Of a stretch of DNA of 64,000 nucleotides, positions 43,548 to 56,187 are shown piece by piece. Every line of letters starts with the position of its first letter. Positions within the stretch are counted from its first letter, which is position 1. The notes below the pieces were generated by a model. The model saw nothing but the letters and a program-made list of their open reading frames with translations, searched no databases and was not told the DNA's origin. Location of the stretch: contig CM028381.1 in NCBI GenBank assembly GCA_013146195.2, forward strand, positions 61,324,744 through 61,388,743. Reading direction: 5' to 3'. The position numbers were made by a program, and so were the translations under genes. The stretch comes from Codonopsis lanceolata. Its lineage: Eukaryota > Streptophyta > Magnoliopsida > Asterales > Campanulaceae.

Positions 43548-44590
43548 TGTTGAATCTTGCATTAATTAAATTTGCTTAAAATCATTCTACTTTTTCTCAG
43601 TCAAGAACTTATAAGTTATAAAGTATATTGGTCAGCTTGCAGTATATTCAAGTCAGTCACTTAGAAGCAACTGACCCTAGTTTTTAAAAGTGTCAGCTTC
43701 TTTACCTTCTTTGCTTGAACATATCCTGGTACTAACACTTCCCTATTTTGTGTTTTGTTAGATCTTTTGTATGTTATCTCTTTAACAGGATCCTTGTGAT
43801 CTTGTGAAAAGATACGTCTAACACATTTCAAATTCAAATATGTTCCTAACGGGCTACACTTCAAGTTCATCTATAAATACCCATAGGAATCACTTGAAGA
43901 AGGCATCTGAAGCATTCATACTCTCAAAGAAATTCTCACTGTGCCTCAGCTTTTATTACTTTAGCTAGATATCATTCACTGATAATTTCTTTCTAGTTAT
44001 TTGTTTAGACAAACACTGAGTTACTTCTTTCATATTCTTTAAGAAAGCAATTGGATTGTCTCACGAGTGTGATTGTTTTTCAATCATACTCCATAAACAT
44101 TGGTCTTTTGTTGTACACGATCTATTAGAGATCACTTAGATTTTTAATAAAATTAGTGCACTTCAAAAATCCAAGTTTGACTAACTTGGTAATGGACATA
44201 ATAGTTTTTACTATGAACCACTTCAAATTCTTTGTTAGTTATTTCATCAGCTCTTACAAACTGATCTAACACTTGAGAAGTCTTGATCTACTTAAGTATC
44301 AGTCAGTTACTTACATAAATCGTTTACTTAGTTGTTTTGATAAATTGTTCATCAACTCTTTCTTTACATTCAGTGATCTATTTTTAAAAGACAATTAATT
44401 GTGTCAGCCAGCTAACCAATTTCTTAACACTGTCAGAATTCTTGAAACATAAGCCAACTGACCATTTTAGCTGACTGACAAAATTACATTTTCGCTGTAA
44501 TATTTTGAAGCTTTTCAAAACTATCCTCAAAGTTTTTATAAGGCTATTCACCCCCTGCTCTAGCCTTGTCAGTTCCTAACTGGACTTACA
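43548..44590 (+). mobile_element. 5' LTR of the SIRE-like element
   Basis: TGTTGAATC to GGACTTACA. TATA box TATAAATA at 43872-43879. Confidence 0.93.
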
Positions 44591-44591
44591 A

Positions 44592-44605
44592 TTGGTATCA
44601 GAGCC
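44592..44605 (+). other. primer-binding site, initiator tRNA-Met
   Basis: TTGGTATCAGAGCC, exact copia-type site one base after the LTR. Confidence 0.92.
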
Positions 44606-44664
44606 TTACTTTTTGAAAAAATTATTATTTTCCAAGTTTAACAACTTGAAAGCTCGATTAGGGC

Positions 44665-45358
44665 AACTATAAAAGCTTTTCAATCAAACAATGTTACTAA
44701 AGTACCCATTTTTGATGAAGATCACTTTGATATTTGGAAAGAAAGAATTACAAGATATATGAACAATATTGATAAACGATTGATGGAATGTGTAAGAGGT
44801 GGTCCTATGCAACCTATGAAAATTAATACTAAAGTTGGTAAATCTTCTACTGCAGATGATGATACCATAAATCCTCTTGCTCCTGCTATTGAAGAGTATG
44901 TCCTCAAACCTCAAGCTAAATGGACCGAGGTAGACAAAATTACGGATGGACTAGATGCCAGAGTTGTACACATTCTATCAAGTGTTGTTCCAGATGAAAA
45001 CTATAAGCAAATATATGACTGTGTCACTGCCAAGGAAATATGAGATGCTCTTGTTGAATACGTCGACGGAGACCAAAACACCAAGGACAACAAACTCTAT
45101 GATTGCATACAAGAGTTTCATGCCTTCAAAAGGGACCCAAAAGAATCATTGAAGAATGCTTACGATAGATTTCTCGAGGTAAGTAATAGATGCTCTTCTC
45201 TTGGAAAAGTTTATTGCATGAAAGATTTGAATATGTGTTTTCTTAGTAGCTTGGGAAGTACGTGGCATGTTAAGGTCACTAAAGGAAGCAAGAGATTTGA
45301 ACAAAACTCATATATGTAGTCTTGTTGCAAGTCTAAAAATTTATGAAAAGGAAGTTCT
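44665..45358 (+). pseudogene. SIRE-like gag, N-terminal part (before LINE-2)
   Basis: Reads VPIFDEDHFDIWKERITRYM, then the capsid-region wording DARVVHILSSVVPDENY and DALVEYVDGDQNTKD, and YDRFLEVSNRCSSLGK. This is the same family as the gag at 30654, with an intact Trp where that copy has a stop. No ATG is evident in frame before it. A stop (TGA) falls after TAKEI at 45041. A frameshift near 45280 breaks the HVKVTK stretch, and the next segment reads LKIYEKEVL-like up to the LINE at 45359. Gag packages the element RNA in cytoplasmic particles. The rest of the ORF resumes at 50466. Confidence 0.85.
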
Positions 45359-45524
45359 CTTTTTTTTTTTTTTTTTTTGGAAGCAGGGCGGCACCTGCGA
45401 GATTTTATTTATAAAAAGAAAGATACAAACTTAAGGGGGACAACCAGCCTTACCCTTTGAACGGGGGGACAAAGGAGCCTTACCTCAAAAAAGGAAATAA
45501 CAACAAAGGCTCCTAACCAAAAAA

Positions 45525-48500
45525 TTAAGACATACGAATTCTAGCTGTGCTACTAGCATCAAGAGAAACATTACTTCTAATACTACTGGGAAATGCAGAG
45601 ACCGAAGAAAAGCAATGATCACATCCCAGGTCCACAGCCAGATTGGCCAAACCATCCGCCACAAAGTTAGCCTCCCTGAAGCAATGACGAACTGAGAAAG
45701 AGAGCTCATTCCTCATCAAACCAATAGCTCGAACAAAGTAAGCCAAGTTCCACGGAACATTATAATCTTTGTTTAGAATGTCACAGATAATCATGGAGTC
45801 AATCTCAACAATAGCATCACGATGACCTTTGCTATGAAGCCAACGAAGCCCTTGAAAAAGAGCTTTCATTTCAGCCATAGTATTAGAGGACTCGCCGTAA
45901 AACGAGGAATAAGCATAAACAACAGCACCCTCTGAATTTCGAATAACACCCCCACCACCACTCGGGCCCGGGTTGCCACGACAGGCGCCATCAGAATTTA
46001 GCTTGAGAATGCCTGGCGGGGGTTTAGACCAAGTAACAGCACGAATAGTCACCTTTTTTCGGGAGGCAAAAGAATAAGTGAGACCTTGGCTTTGCCGAAA
46101 CCCAAAGAAATTCCATGCAGAAAGGATGAGATTGAGGTCTGAATTAACTATATGAACAACTGCAGAATGAGGTTTATGAGACCCCTCAAAGATAACACCA
46201 TTCCGGAATTTCCAAAGATTCCACAAAATAATTGAAGGGAGAAGAATGAGAACTGCAGATTTAGCCTTGAGCCAATTGATCATGCATCTTTGTTGGATTG
46301 ACCGACCACCAATGGTTATACCATGCAGAATAAATGATTTCCAAACAAAGCTGGCAGCTTCACTGTAAAGAAATAGATGGCTGAAAGTCTCAATAGAACT
46401 ATGAGCACAAAGAAACACACCGAGGCTAAGAGAAATCCTTTTTAAGAAGCCCTTCATCAATAGGCACCACCCATGAATAATCTCCATAAAAACAGGCTGA
46501 TACGAGTTGGAAGAAATTTGTGCCAAATAAATTTCGATGACATAAGGGTGGCACTAGAAGGAGAAATAAGAGTCTTCGCCGATTTGAGAGAAAACTTGCC
46601 CGAGGTAGTGCAACGCCCGGTAGAGATCCGGCTGATTCGAAATTGAAATGCATTGGTTGGCAATCAAGTGGAGAAGCGACGGAGGAAGAACTGCTGCAAC
46701 GGGGAAGTAACCGACCATCGAGTCAAAGAGGTCATTTACAAGTTCGAGAGAGCAATCGAGGAGGTTTGGACAAAGCTTATATCCGAAGCCAATGATCTTG
46801 CCAAATAGAGATCGAACCATGACCCACAACCCAACCGATACGAGGATCACCAAAGATTTAATCCGTTGAAGACGCCGCCATATATGAGAACAACAATGAG
46901 AATTGGAAGAACCACGTGCGCCATAACGAGCACGAAGGAAATCTGTCCAAAGGTTTTTAACAGTACGAAATCTCCACCAAAGCTTAACTGAATATGCTTG
47001 AACCAAAGAGAACAAAGAGGTGATACCGGCCTCCTCGAGGCAAGCAAGCAATTTTTCCATGAAATCCAATGAGATTTAGGATGACCATCTACACGCCCCC
47101 GAAAAAATGAGCAAAGAACTGCTCAAGCCTTTTAATAACGAGACAGGAGGCTCAAGAGAGGCAAACAGTAGGTCGTGTCGATTGAAGAACATGGTTAATT
47201 AAAGTAGTCTTACCGGCTTGGTTAAGAAAAGAACCAATCCATGAGTCGACTTTGCGTTGCATTTTGACGACCATGGAATAAAAAAGATGCTTGTTACGAC
47301 GGCCAATGTAAATAGGACAACCCGGATATGTAAGAGGAAGGGAGCCCAAGTTAAATCCGAGAGAGCCGCAAGTGCGGAATGACGAGATCTAGAGAGAGAC
47401 GGATGCGCAAATATTTTGCTCTTATCACAATTAATGCGCCGGCCGAGAGAGATCCGAGTAATTCGCCAAAAGGTCCATATGCTTCTTAATAGATCTATGA
47501 CTCCCATTACGTAAAATGATAAAGTCATCCGCAAAAGAGAGATGAGAAACTATTGGGCGGCTCAAGGAAGAATATCGATACCGGATTAGCAACATGTAAC
47601 GATTAAGCCCTCGACTAAGCACCTCCGAAGCAATAATAAAAGGCTTGGAGAGAGAGGGTCTCCCCGCCTAAGACCACAATTGGAAGGAAAGAATCCCGAC
47701 CTCTCCATTTATAAGCACCGAGAACCAATTGTTCGAAATTAATCTCCAAACAAGATCAATGAAGACCTCATTAAATCCAAAATGGCGGAGGACTTGAATC
47801 GGGAAGCCCCAAGAAACATTATCAAAGGCCTTGGCCATATCCAGCTTCATAATAATATTAGAACCAGCCACTTTTTTCCCCATAAAAGACATCGGTTCTT
47901 GAGCAAGTAAAACATTGTCTTGGATAACACGGCCTTTAGTGAAAGCGCCTTGATTAGGATCGATAATGTAGGCGAGAATCTTAGCAAGCCGAGTCGCCGA
48001 GGTTTTTGGAGATAATTTTATTACTAAAATTACAAAGGCCGATGGGCCTAAGATCTTTGAAAGAAATAGGAACATCAACCTTCGGAATAGTAGCAATGAG
48101 CGTGCTAGACCAAGATCGAGGAAGAGGAAAACCAGCGAAGAATTCTGAATGGTCGCGAAGATCCAACTTGATAATATCCCAAGAAGCAATGAAAAAATGA
48201 CCCAGGTAAATCCATCCTGACCGCCGACCGCTACTATCCCCATTAAGGCTAGAAATTATAGACACAAATTCCAATCTTCGTGATCAACCAGGGGATCATA
48301 TCAAGAGTGCTCGGCATAGTGGGAGGCCGTTTGAAGGAGAGAACTAAAATAATGAACAACACCACTTTTGATAGCAGCTTCATTGTCAAGAAGTACACCG
48401 TCCTAAAGTGGAGATCGAGTGAATATGAAGCTTGCGTTGAGCCCGACGAACGAAGCATGAAATAATTTTGAATTACCATCACCCTCTTTGAACCATTTAA

Positions 48501-49542
48501 TTTTAGATTTTTGGCGCCAAAACCCTCTTCCCGAGAAAGAGCCAACTTTAGATTTGCCTCGAGCCCTCATCATATTGGAACGGTTTTCGCTAGAATTATT
48601 AAGCTCATAATAGAGCTCATACTCAAGGGCGTGTCTTCGGCTTCTTTAACTGCAGAAAATATGTTCCTAAAAACGTCTTTGTTCCAAATACGTAAAGCTC
48701 GTTTCACACGTTTGATTCAAAGAAAACGAAACCATGGGCCGAAAGCAGAGATATCCGAAGACCAAGCCAAGCTTTTACAACATCAAGAAACGTGGGATGA
48801 CTAGTCCATATGTTGAGAAACCCGAAAGCGCACGGTTTGGAGTTTCCAGAAGAGAACCGAAGTAATAGAGGGTCGTGGTCGAGCAAGTACGGTTAAGATG
48901 CTCAACCGTAGGAGAGATAAAAGAATCCAGCCACCAAGAATTACAAAGCACCCTATCTATCCTTTCATGAATAATAGCATTACCCTCTCTCTTGTTCCAC
49001 CACGTAAACGGGAGCCCGAATAACCAAGATCAATGAGACCGGCGAAGCAATGCAAGCATGAAAATCCAAGGAATTAGTTTGGTCCCAAGCTCTACCACCG
49101 ATTTTTCATCGGGATGAAGAACAACATTGAAGTCCCTCAGACAATCCAAGAAGAACCAGCAAACTTGGAGCTAAGATCAATTAAATCATTCCAAAGAGTT
49201 TGACGATCATTGGAATTACACTTAGCATAAACCCCAGGTAAAGAAGACTGGCGTGGACCAAGTATAATCTTGAAAATGGATAGAAATCTATTGGGCTGTA
49301 TCATGAACTAAAGAACAAGTAAAGGATGATTTAATGAAAATCCAAATAGAACTAGAAGAATTTGAAAAATAATACCGAAAGCGGAGACGCCTCGCAATGA
49401 TATCAATGCGATCCATGCTAATCTTTGGCTCAAAAATAGCAACAATAGAGACTTTGTGGGAACGAACTAAATGCTTGATACGAGCAATAGTGGCATCGTT
49501 TCCAATACCCCGAGCATTCCAAAAAACGGCCTTACTATCCAT
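45525..49542 (-). pseudogene. LINE-2 ORF2: endonuclease, reverse transcriptase, zinc-binding region, RNase H
   Basis: Starts MDSKAVFWNARGIGND at 49542 (catalytic Glu in IFEPK). Frame changes occur near 49290, 48890, 48700, 48400, 48250, 47650, 47540, 47350 and 47070. RT landmarks: LIATIPKVDVP, LDMAKAFDNVSW, LSFADDFIIL (FADD active site, about 47550). The C-terminal RNase H is open (NSDGACRGNPGPSGGGG near 45980, EMKALFQGLRWL). It ends at 45525. The endonuclease catalytic His region reads LDHDPLLL, where SDH is expected, so it is altered. With many more frameshifts than LINE-1 ORF2, this copy is older or has decayed faster. Confidence 0.9.
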
Positions 49543-50465
49543 GAGAAACGAGGGGTAGAATCCATATTTTTTGCTTTTGATCTAGTGACACGATCAAAAT
49601 TAAAAGTGGAACTTTGGCATTAGAGGGGACCCCGTTTCCATTTAAAGCATCAATCTTGGATGGAATAAATTCCCCTTCTTCATCAATAACTTCAAGAACC
49701 GCAAACTTATTGGGGAAGTAATAGGAGCCGGTTGCTTGGGAGCAAATTGTCCACCACGTTTGGATCTAACTCGCCACTTCGAAGGACCAAGGTATTTGGG
49801 CTTGACACCGAAGGGCGACGAGTGAGCCAAATCATCCTTTAGGCCATCTCCATTAGGGTTAGGCAAGCGAGGGTCCTTGTCCACAACAGGACTTAAAGCC
49901 GCTCGTTCATAACATTCAGTCGGTCAAGTTCTTAGAGATATCAGGAGTAGTTGTAGCCGTGGAAGAGGAGGGATTAACATGTAAAGGCTCGGTGTCAGAG
50001 AGGCAATACCGGGGTCTTCTCCTTCAACATTAACGAAGCATTCGGGTGGTTAGGGTTTTCCTTTGGCGACCATTTAGCAGTATGTTTTAAAAGCAGTCTT
50101 AGATTTTTCCAAATCGGACCACTTTGATTGGTGTCTTTCCCTTTATGAATCTGTTTCAAATAAATTTTGCATGAATCACCATCATGCCCAAGGCGATGAC
50201 GAAAGAACAATAAGAAGGGAGCCTCTCCGCCTCAATCGTCGCCAAAACCTTCCGAGGACGGCATACCACTGTCAATCCGATTCTAGTTGGAATATGCTTG
50301 GTAAGATCCACTTCAATACAAACACGAGCAACGCTAGGGCGGAGTAGATTGGCTGTGGGGTTGTCAATGGTAAGCGGCTTACCAATCATGCTAGCCAAAG
50401 AGAATAGGGTTTGCTTATTAAAGAGATAGATAGGTAGATTTGGCAAGGAGAACCAAACTGGCACT
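49543..50465 (-). pseudogene. LINE-2 ORF1 remnant
   Basis: The minus strand has the second half of the DUF4283-type region (VPVWFSLPNLPIYLF, SVARVCIEVDL), then a zinc knuckle whose residues sit in two frames (YCSF, then HRLGHDGDSC), and a Lys/Asn/Pro-rich tail. It is cut at about 50465 by 5' truncation. Unlike LINE-1, the ORF1 end does not form TAATG with the ORF2 start at 49542 in the frame I can follow. Confidence 0.8.
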
Positions 50466-52050
50466 ACAAGCTGAAGAAGAGACACCTAAAACTTCTACAT
50501 CTCCATCAAATGATAACTTTGATGAAGATGAATTTACTGCTTTTGCTAGATAATTTAGAAAAATTAAATCTTTTAAAAAGAACTTTCAAAAACCTTCCTC
50601 AAATTTTCAAAGATCTTCCTCAAATACTCAAAAACCTTCCTCAAGGTTTCAAAGACCTTCTTCTTCAAACTTTCAAAAGCCTTACTTCAAAGCAAATGAA
50701 GACAAGGATGAGAAAGAAAAATTATTGTGCTACAATTGTAGAAAACCTGGTCACTTTGCTTCAAACTGTCCTTCTACAAAAAATGAACACTACAAAAGAG
50801 CCCCTAGAAATTTTGAAAAACAAAAAGGCTTAGTTACTGAAGATCAAAATCTTGCAACATGGATTGATACAAATTCTGAAAACGAATCTGCTGATTTTGT
50901 ACAAGAAGCAAACATGTGTCTTGTTGCAGAACCAGCTGTATATGATTCAGAAAATGATTTCCCTAGTCCAAAATATTCAAATGAGTCTGAAAATAATCTC
51001 CAAAGCTCACCTATTAAAAACCCCAAGCTAACAAAGGTCACCAAACCTGATCAGTTTGTAGTTAAGAAAATAGGAAATGGTTTTTATGGACAAGGGATCA
51101 TAAGTTAGCCAGAAAAAAAGATCAAGTCAACCTCTCCAAGGACTACGGACCCTAAAACAAGAAAAATGTCAAAAAAGCAAGAGGAGAAGGCTACTGACAT
51201 AAGTGTTGATGATCTACTGGAACAAATGCAAGAAATGTATTCCAAGTTTGAAACACTTAAAAGAATTCATGTTTCTTTATATGATGACTTCAAACGAATC
51301 TTTGATGAAAACTATGAGCTTCAAAAGATCAATGAGTTTTATAAAGTACATCAAAATGAATTGCTGCAACTTAAAAGCATCAATGAAAAACATGAGATTC
51401 AAGCAAAAATCTCAGATGCCCAAATTGCTGACCTTGTAGAAATGAATCTCCGACTGATCAATGTTGTTAATACTTACTCAAAGTCAAAAGCTGTTATTGA
51501 GACCATCATTAGTCAACAGAAAAATCATGAAGATCAACATGGTCTTGGATATTCAAAAGATGATAGGAACTGTGAGATCATACAGTCAAATGGTGAACCT
51601 AAGATTCTGCTAAAAAAGAATAAGGGATTAGTTTATAATGATGTACCTTTCAAATAGCCAAAAATTGTGAATCACCTTAAGAAGTCCATCAACAAAAAGA
51701 ATAAGCTAAACAATAATAGCCTTCAGCCTTCTGTTCATAATTCTCAAAAAGTGTCAGTAGCTTTAACAGCTGACAAAAGAGGAGGAATCAGAAGGAAGAC
51801 AGCTGATAAGTTTAAGCCAATCAATTTTGTGCTGCTAAGACTTCTAACCTAAGTCAAAATGAATCAAAGAATTCACCTCCAATGACTGACAAACCTGGTT
51901 ATCACAAGTGTAAAATTTGTCTTACTTTTGGTCATCAGTCTCATGAGTGCATGTTTAGATTTAAACCTACTGACAAAGTCAAAATGCCTAACTTAAGGCA
52001 AGTTGGGCTACCAAAGAAAACTAACCCTTTGGACCCAAAGATATAAAGGG
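50466..52050 (+). pseudogene. SIRE-like gag, C-terminal part (after LINE-2)
   Basis: Resumes with AEEETPKTSTSPS, runs through a Ser/Phe/Gln-rich repeat (FQKPSSNFQRPSS type, 50580-50690), then a CCHC knuckle (CYNCRKPGHFASNC, about 50728). An acidic segment, a long coiled coil (51166-51600) and, unusually, a second CCHC-like knuckle follow (CKICLTFGHQSHEC, about 51910). Stops at 50551, 51106, 51655 and 51850, and at least two frameshifts. Two knuckles with a coiled coil between them suit the large SIRE gag. The frame then leads into protease. Confidence 0.83.
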
Positions 52051-52063
52051 TACCATGATTTAA

Positions 52064-55000
52064 ATGTTCATGTTTCAGTTATGCTTAATGGCAGATGATC
52101 AACCAACTGACATATGGATATTAGATAGTGGATGCTCTAGACACATGACTGGGTCAGCTGAACTTCTTACTGACATTATCTCAGCCAAAGGACCTTCAGT
52201 CATTTTTGGAGACAATTCAAAAGAAAAAACAGTAGGCTATGGATCTATCATCAAAGGATCTGCAAAAATTGAAAATGTCTTATTAGTACAAGGTATGAAA
52301 CATAATCTTCTAAGCATTTCATAATTCTGTGACAAAGGTATGAATCACACTTTCTCTATTACTCACTGTTTTATCAAAAACAACATCACAAACGAAGTTT
52401 TACTTACAGGCTCTAGAAAGAGAAATGTTTTTGCCATTGACTTATTTGCTTTAAATAACAGTACTAAAATATGTTTAGTAGAAAATAATACCTCAAAAAC
52501 TTCATGGATTTGGCACAAAAGACTTTCACATTTAAATTTTAAATATCTTTCTTAACTTTCAAAATGAGACTTAGTGAAAGGTCTACCATCTATAAATTTT
52601 CCTCCTGACAAAAAATGTGATGCATGTATTTTGGTAAAAATAACAAAAGCCTCTTTTAAACCCAAATCATGTCTTTCAACCAAAAGAACTATTGAACTTC
52701 TTCATATGGATTTATTTGGTCCTATTACAACTGCTAGCTTAGGAGGAAACATATATACTATGGTTGGTGTAGATGATTATTCAAGGTATACATGGGTTGA
52801 AATGATGCAATCCAATGATGAAACTTATGACATTCTCATTACCTTGTTCAGAAATCTTCAAACTCAAAAAGAGTGTGAAGTCATTAGTGTGAGATCAGAC
52901 AATGGTACAGAATTCAAGAACCTTGGCATGAATACATAATGTGATGTTCATGGTATTGATCATAATTTCTCAGCAGTTAGAATTCCACAGAAAAAATGGT
53001 GTTGCTGAAAGGAAAAACAGAACATTGATTGAAGCAGGTAAAACAATTCTAGCTGAAGCAAAACTGCCAAAGTATTTTTGGGCAGAAGTTGTCAACACAG
53101 TTTGTTTCACTCAAAACAGATCTCTCATCAACAAGGTTTCATGATAATACGCCATACGAATTATGGAGAGGAAGAACACCCAACATTGCTTACTTTAAAT
53201 TTTTTGGGAGCAAATGCTTTACTCACTATAATGGTAGTAACCACAGAGGTAAATTTGATGAAAAGGCTAATGAAGGTATTTTTGTTGGTTATGCTAAACA
53301 TAGTAAAGCCTATAGAGTTTATAATATAAAAACTCAAATAATTGTTGAATCTATGCATATTACATTTGATGAATTCAATTTACTTGAGTCTATTGAGACT
53401 CCTGATGTTACTGACAATTTTGAGATTTTGGAGATATGAAACAATTGTAGCTCAACTCAAAATAAAAATTCATCTTCCATTATTCCAGTTGTTACCCTAG
53501 ATATTCAGAATGAACATTAGCAGGCTGACAACTTCCAGTCAGCTGACAATCCAAATCATTTTTCAGATCTTGTCACAGCTGACACACTACCTTCTGAAAC
53601 TCTTCAGTTAGCTGGCATTCCCATTTTCTTCACCTTTTCCAACTGAACCCCTTCCAAACCTTCCTAGGGAAATTAGAGAAGCTAAACACCATCCAGTTTC
53701 AAACATCATTGGTGATCCTTTTATTGGTCTAAAAACAAGAAGCAGTTCCAGAAATGAAACCCTTGGCTCACATGCTTTTGTCTCCTTCATTGAACCCAAA
53801 AAGATAGATGAAGCTCTAGAGGATCCTCAATGGATTAAGGCCATGCAAGAAGAACTAAATTAGTTTGAAAGATGTCAAGTTTAGAAGCTTGCTCCAAGGC
53901 CATCAGATCAACAAGTTATTGGAACTAAATGGGTGTTTAGGAACAAGTTGGATGAAGATGGAAATGCCACTAGGCACAAAGCAAGGTTGGTAGCCCAAGG
54001 CTATAGACAGAAGGAGGGCATTGACTATGATCAAACATTTGCTCCTATTGCCATGCTGGAAGCTATCATATTATTCTTTGCCTATGCAACTTTCAAGGAT
54101 TTCAAGATCTATCAAATGGATGTAAAAAGTGCATTTCTAAATGGTGATCTGCAAGAGCAAGTCTTTGTTGAACAACCTCATGGATTTCTTGATATCAAAA
54201 AGAAGGACCATGTGTACAAGCTAAGAAAAGCTCTTTATGGTCTCAAACAAGCCCCAAGAGCATGGTATGAAACTCTAACTCTATCAAAATTCCTCATGGA
54301 AAAAGGGTTTCAAAGAGGTAAAATTGATACTACTCTCTTCTCTCTTAAGCACAAAGGTAATATCTTACTAGTTCAAATTTATGTTGATGATATTATTTTT
54401 GGTTCTACTAATGATGTCTTGTGTAAAAGATTTGAGAATCTTATAAAGGAAAAATTTGAGATGAGCATGATGGGAGAACTCACATACTTTCTAGGCTTGC
54501 AAATCAAGCAAATTGAAGAAGGAATTTTTATCCATCAGTCAAAATACACAAAAGAACTAATCAAGAAATATAATCTTCATGAAGCAAATTCAGCAAGCAC
54601 TCCGATGGGAGTTGAATGTCATTTGGTCACTGATGAGAAAGGTAAACCAGTTAATACAACTGAGTATAGAGGTATAGTTGGATCTCTCTTATACTTAACT
54701 GCTAGTAGACCAGACATCATGTTTGTTGTGTGTATATGTGCTCGTTTTCAAGCTAATCCAAGTGAATCTCACATGATTGCTGCAAAAAGAATTATCAGAT
54801 ACTTGATTGATATTGAGAAATTTGGTATTTGGTATCCAAGAGACTCTTCCTTTACTTTAATTGGATATTCAGATACTGACCTTGCAGCTTGTAGAGTAAA
54901 CATAAAAACACTAGTGGAACATGTCAGTTTCTTGGTAACAGGCTGATATCTTGGGCATGCAAAAAGCAGGCATCAGTCTCCACCTCAACTACAGAAGCTG

Positions 55001-55323
55001 AATACATTGCTGTTGGCAGTTGCTGTTCACAAATTCTTTGGATGAAGCAACAGCTATTGGACTATGAAATGGAAATGGGAACACGACCTATTTATTGTGA
55101 TAATACTTCTGCTATTTCTATTTCAAAACATCCTGTTATGAATTCTAAAACCAAACATATAGATATAAGATATCACTTCCTAAAAGATCATGTTGAAAAA
55201 GGTAATGTTCAGCTAGAATATGTTCCTACAGAATTTCAATAAGCTGACATATTTACAAAAGCCCTAAAATCTGAAAGATTTGAATTTATTAGAGGTGAAT
55301 TGGGAATGCTTATAATGTCATAG
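52064..55323 (+). pseudogene. SIRE-like copia pol: protease, integrase, reverse transcriptase, RNase H
   Basis: Protease active site (ILDSGCSRHMTG, 52112). Integrase has WHKRLSHLNF, HMDLFGP with the first Asp, SDNGTEF with the second, and NGVAERKNRTLIE with the Glu. RT has KARLVAQGYRQKEGIDY, YQMDVKSAFLNG, KALYGLKQAPRAWY and the active site IYVDDIIFGSTN (about 54385). RNase H is split by a frameshift near 54940 (STTEAEYIAVGSCCSQ; YCDNTSAISISK) and has a stop within the C-terminal motif (EFQ*ADIFTKAL, 55240). Other stops: 52321, 52552, 52937 and 53437. The linker 53440-53930 is badly decayed. Products act together to process, copy and insert the element. Confidence 0.93.
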
Positions 55324-56084
55324 AAAGATATTCTGTATCACTAATCTTTGCAGGATAAATAGAGCAGCTATCAAAGAAAATCAGTGTTGACTTTTTATTT
55401 GTCAGTCAGGTTTCATCTAGCTGACAAATCTTATCAGCCAAAAGCTGACAACCATTTGTCACATATATCTGTTTGGAATTCAGCTTCTAAATAAATCTTC
55501 AGTTGACATCCCTCAGCTGACAAAAATCATCAACTGACACTTGTTATCTATCTCTTAGTTGACAAACAACTGACAACATAATGACTAACATTATAGTAAC
55601 TGTTCAGGTAGCTTCTAATCCCTAAATCAAAGCTGATCGTATCTCAGCTAAGATTCATATTAAACTCATATATTTATAAATTCTTTCATTTATTTCCCGC
55701 CTTTTTATTCCTTCTTGGAACTCGTGAAGCTTCCTTGAGAAGCCAACACGTCTTCCCCACTATCCCCCCAACACTGGCGGTTGAAGTGACATGGTTACAC
55801 AAAAACGGCTCTTAATAATGATAATTGTCACCTGTCATAAATCTCCTTTTTATCTCAAAAACCAAAATTTTGTGTACTTTCTTACTACATGTCATATATT
55901 CGCTTTTAAAACCCACTCACATAACTTTTATAAGCACCCGTACTTATAAAACCTCTCATATATATATATACTCTCCCTACACAACATTACCATCACTTCA
56001 TTCTTCAACTCTAAATCTTTTTCTCCCTAATACTCTCTCTCCTTCAAACCCTAACTCTCAATCTTATGGTACTCATTCTTCTTG

Positions 56085-56138
<54 letters not shown>

Positions 56139-56187
56139 GTGTTCCATCTCTATTTTTTAACATTTTTGTGTGTGTTTATTTCAGGAA
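55324..56187 (+). promoter_or_regulatory. intergenic region with TATA box and start-codon intron before the envelope-like ORF
   Basis: 55380-55650 is crowded with CTGAC/GTCAG words. A TATA-like run (TATATATATATA, 55959-55970) precedes a pyrimidine-rich leader. ATG 56066-56068 is followed at once by GT (56069), a (CT)n run (56089-56134) and the acceptor TTATTTCAG (to 56184). Splicing would join ATG to GAAATGGCT in frame with the next ATG at 56188. Promoter and splicing are inferred. Confidence 0.55.
56089..56134. repeat. (CT)n microsatellite inside the putative intron
   Basis: About 23 uninterrupted CT units. Confidence 0.95.

Larger units (their letters stand above)
45359..50465 (-). mobile_element. 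L1-type LINE (LINE-2), minus strand, 5'-truncated, inside SIRE gag
   Basis: The poly-T run at 45360-45378 is the minus-strand poly-A tail. The element ends inside its ORF1 at about 50465, so the leader and ORF1 N-terminus are missing. Gag reading resumes at 50466. The broken gag codons join with almost no duplicated bases (left edge GTTCT, right edge ACAAG), so no clear target duplication is seen. Same family as LINE-1 by ORF wording and 3' untranslated block. Confidence 0.9.

Noticed and set aside
50461..50470. CACTACAAG, resembling a CACTA terminus
   Set aside because: It arises at the join of LINE-2 and SIRE gag codons; no subterminal repeats or partner end.
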